Of a DNA stretch of 5,587 nt, positions 4,304-5,587 are shown piece after piece. The stretch covers positions 1 through 5,587 of the forward strand of contig DEYL01000040.1 of NCBI GenBank assembly GCA_002364535.1, read 5' to 3'. The notes under the pieces were generated by a model, which was not told where the DNA came from, ran no database searches, and saw only the letters and a list, made by a program, of their open reading frames with translations. The stretch comes from Flavobacteriaceae bacterium UBA3159 (GTDB lineage: Bacteria > Bacteroidota > Bacteroidia > Flavobacteriales > Flavobacteriaceae). A program made the position numbers and the translations under genes. Positions within the stretch are counted from its first letter, which is position 1. Each line of letters begins with the position of its first letter.

Positions 4304-5587
4304 TTATTTAAATCCTTGAAGCATTTGCATCATTTGCTTTCCTTTTCCTCCTTGCATCATCTTCATCATTTTACTCATCTGACCGAATTGCTTGATCAGT
4401 TGATTGACCTCATTAATATCCCTTCCGGAACCACTGGCAATTCTATTTTTTCTACTGTGATTGATCAAGTTGGGTTGTGATCGCTCTTTTGGAGTCATTG
4501 ACCCAATGATGGCCTCAATGTGTTTGAAAGAATCATCATCTACAGCTACATCACCCATTATTTTTTCCGCTCCAGGGATCATTCCCACCAGGTCTTTCAT
4601 ATTACCCATCTTCTTGACTTGTTGGATTTGAGAAAGAAAATCATCAAAACCAAATTGATTTTTGGCAATCTTTTTACTGATTTTTCGCGCTTGCTCCTGA
4701 TCAAACTGCTCCTGTGCACGTTCAACCAAGGATACGACATCTCCCATTCCCAAAATACGGTCTGCCATTCGCTCCGGATAAAACACATCCAGTGCTTCCA
4801 TTTTTTCTCCCGTCCCGATAAACTTAATGGGTTTATTTACTACAGATTTGATCGATAAAGCAGCTCCCCCCCGGGTATCTCCGTCAAGTTTGGTCAATAT
4901 CACTCCATCGAAATTAAGAGTGTCGTTAAAAGCTTTGGCGGTATTGACTGCATCCTGACCTGTCATGGCATCAACCACAAAAAGGGTTTGCTCGGGTTTT
5001 ACCGTTTGATGAATGTCTGATATCTCTTTCATCAAGACCTCATCCACGGCCAATCGTCCAGCGGTATCAATAATGACTAAATCATTATTTTCCTTTTTGG
5101 CTTGTTTTATAGCGGCTTGAGCTATCTTAACCGGATTTTTTTCTTCACGATCACTAAAAACAGGAACATCGATCTGTTCTCCCAATACACACAACTGATC
5201 TATAGCTGCTGGTCGATAAACGTCACAGGCAACCAACAAGGGCTTTTTCTTTTTTTTGTTTTTGAAATACAATGCCAGTTTTCCACTGAAAGTGGTTTTA
5301 CCCGATCCTTGCAAACCCGACATCAATATAATTGAAGGTTTAGCGGCAAGCTCCATTTCGGCGGCACTGCTTCCCATCAGTTCGGTCAACTCATCCTTAA
5401 CTATCTTCACCATCAACTGTCCCGGCTGAAGGCTGGTCAATACTTTTTGGCCTATGGCATTTTCCTTTACACGATTGGTGAAATCTTTGGCAATCTTAAA
5501 GTTAACATCTGCGTCCAGTAATGCCCTTCTGACCTCTTTGAGAGTTTCGGCTACATTGATCTCGGTAATCTTACCGTGCCCTTTTAG
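4304..5587 (-). CDS. ffh: Signal recognition particle GTPase Ffh (SRP54), 5' end cut by the window edge
   Basis: Ffh binds the 4.5S/SRP RNA and signal sequences of emerging membrane proteins and, with its receptor FtsY, delivers ribosomes to the translocon. The minus-strand frame is open to the last base, giving 427 residues; about 15-20 are missing compared with the usual 440-450. The apparent TTG start at 5440 is internal, because the 49 codons upstream encode normal N-domain sequence (for example GKITEIN and LKEVRRALLDADVN). G-domain motifs, numbered from the fragment's first residue: P-loop GLQGSGKTT 91-99, DVYRP 122-126, DTAGR 174-178, TKLDGDTRGG 232-241. The methionine-rich M domain starts near 305 and contains the SRP RNA-binding SRKNRIASGSG at 378-388, then KMMKMMQGGKG. 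A lysine run (KNKKKKKP) lies between the P-loop and DVYRP. It is the first gene of the visible ffh-folD unit; its promoter is outside the window. Confidence 0.97.
   Translation of the reverse strand, partial: LKGHGKITEINVAETLKEVRRALLDADVNFKIAKDFTNRVKENAIGQKVLTSLQPGQLMVKIVKDELTELMGSSAAEMELAAKPSIILMSGLQGSGKTTFSGKLALYFKNKKKKKPLLVACDVYRPAAIDQLCVLGEQIDVPVFSDREEKNPVKIAQAAIKQAKKENNDLVIIDTAGRLAVDEVLMKEISDIHQTVKPEQTLFVVDAMTGQDAVNTAKAFNDTLNFDGVILTKLDGDTRGGAALSIKSVVNKPIKFIGTGEKMEALDVFYPERMADRILGMGDVVSLVERAQEQFDQEQARKISKKIAKNQFGFDDFLSQIQQVKKMGNMKDLVGMIPGAEKIMGDVAVDDDSFKHIEAIIGSMTPKERSQPNLINHSRKNRIASGSGRDINEVNQLIKQFGQMSKMMKMMQGGKGKQMMQMLQGFK

Noticed and set aside
4520..4858. 112-residue plus-strand ORF, with a 63-residue minus-strand ORF nearby
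   Set aside because: Both are out-of-frame shadows of ffh; the protein sequences are low in structure and match no family.
5102..5335. 77-residue plus-strand ORF
   Set aside because: It is antisense to the conserved ffh GTPase motifs.
5438..5440. TTG as the start of ffh
   Set aside because: The preceding 49 codons encode a normal Ffh N domain, so the TTG is an internal leucine codon.
1..5587. Mobile element, CRISPR array, defence island or RNA gene
   Set aside because: No transposase or integrase, no regularly spaced repeats, no tRNA-like fold and no unassigned stretch longer than about 110 bases; all genes share similar base composition and look chromosomal.

Overview
The window looks like an ordinary stretch of a Bacteroidota chromosome, possibly of the Cytophagia/Cyclobacteriaceae type. 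The reasons are the Bacteroidota-style protein variants (a QueE reading LPLMEAFYTIQGEG followed by GGCDVGCHWCDVKESW, a DUF1343/NamZ protein, an Ffh followed directly by FolD), mostly absent Shine-Dalgarno sequences, A/T-rich start regions, and two matches to the Bacteroidota -7 promoter element TAnnTTTG in the only divergent intergenic region. The lineage below phylum is a guess.

Layout. The left part (2-1824, plus strand) holds the 3' part of a NamZ-type (DUF1343) exo-N-acetylmuramidase gene, whose true start lies left of the window, followed after 11 nt by a class I SAM-dependent methyltransferase of unknown substrate. The methyltransferase runs tail-to-tail into queE (minus strand), with the two coding ends overlapping by 14 nt. 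queE makes 7-carboxy-7-deazaguanine for queuosine-type tRNA modification. A compact divergent promoter region (about 2444-2531) separates queE from a plus-strand gene for a polytopic membrane protein of unknown function. That gene converges, with only 6 nt between the stops, on a minus-strand ffh-folD pair. Ffh (SRP GTPase) is cut off by the right edge and lacks only about its first 15-20 residues; its stop codon is 2 nt from the folD start, so the two are almost certainly cotranscribed and probably translationally coupled.

How the genes relate. They are mostly housekeeping: peptidoglycan recycling (NamZ), tRNA modification (QueE), one-carbon folate metabolism (FolD) and co-translational membrane targeting (Ffh). 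No obvious pathway joins them. The window is densely coding: no gene-free stretch exceeds about 90-110 bases, and I see no tRNA, rRNA, CRISPR, insertion sequence or clear intrinsic terminator. I found no convincing undescribed system. The items worth a second look are the uncharacterised membrane protein and its odd leader (two chained micro-ORFs with ATGA overlaps), the closely packed convergent gene ends, and the unresolved queE start.
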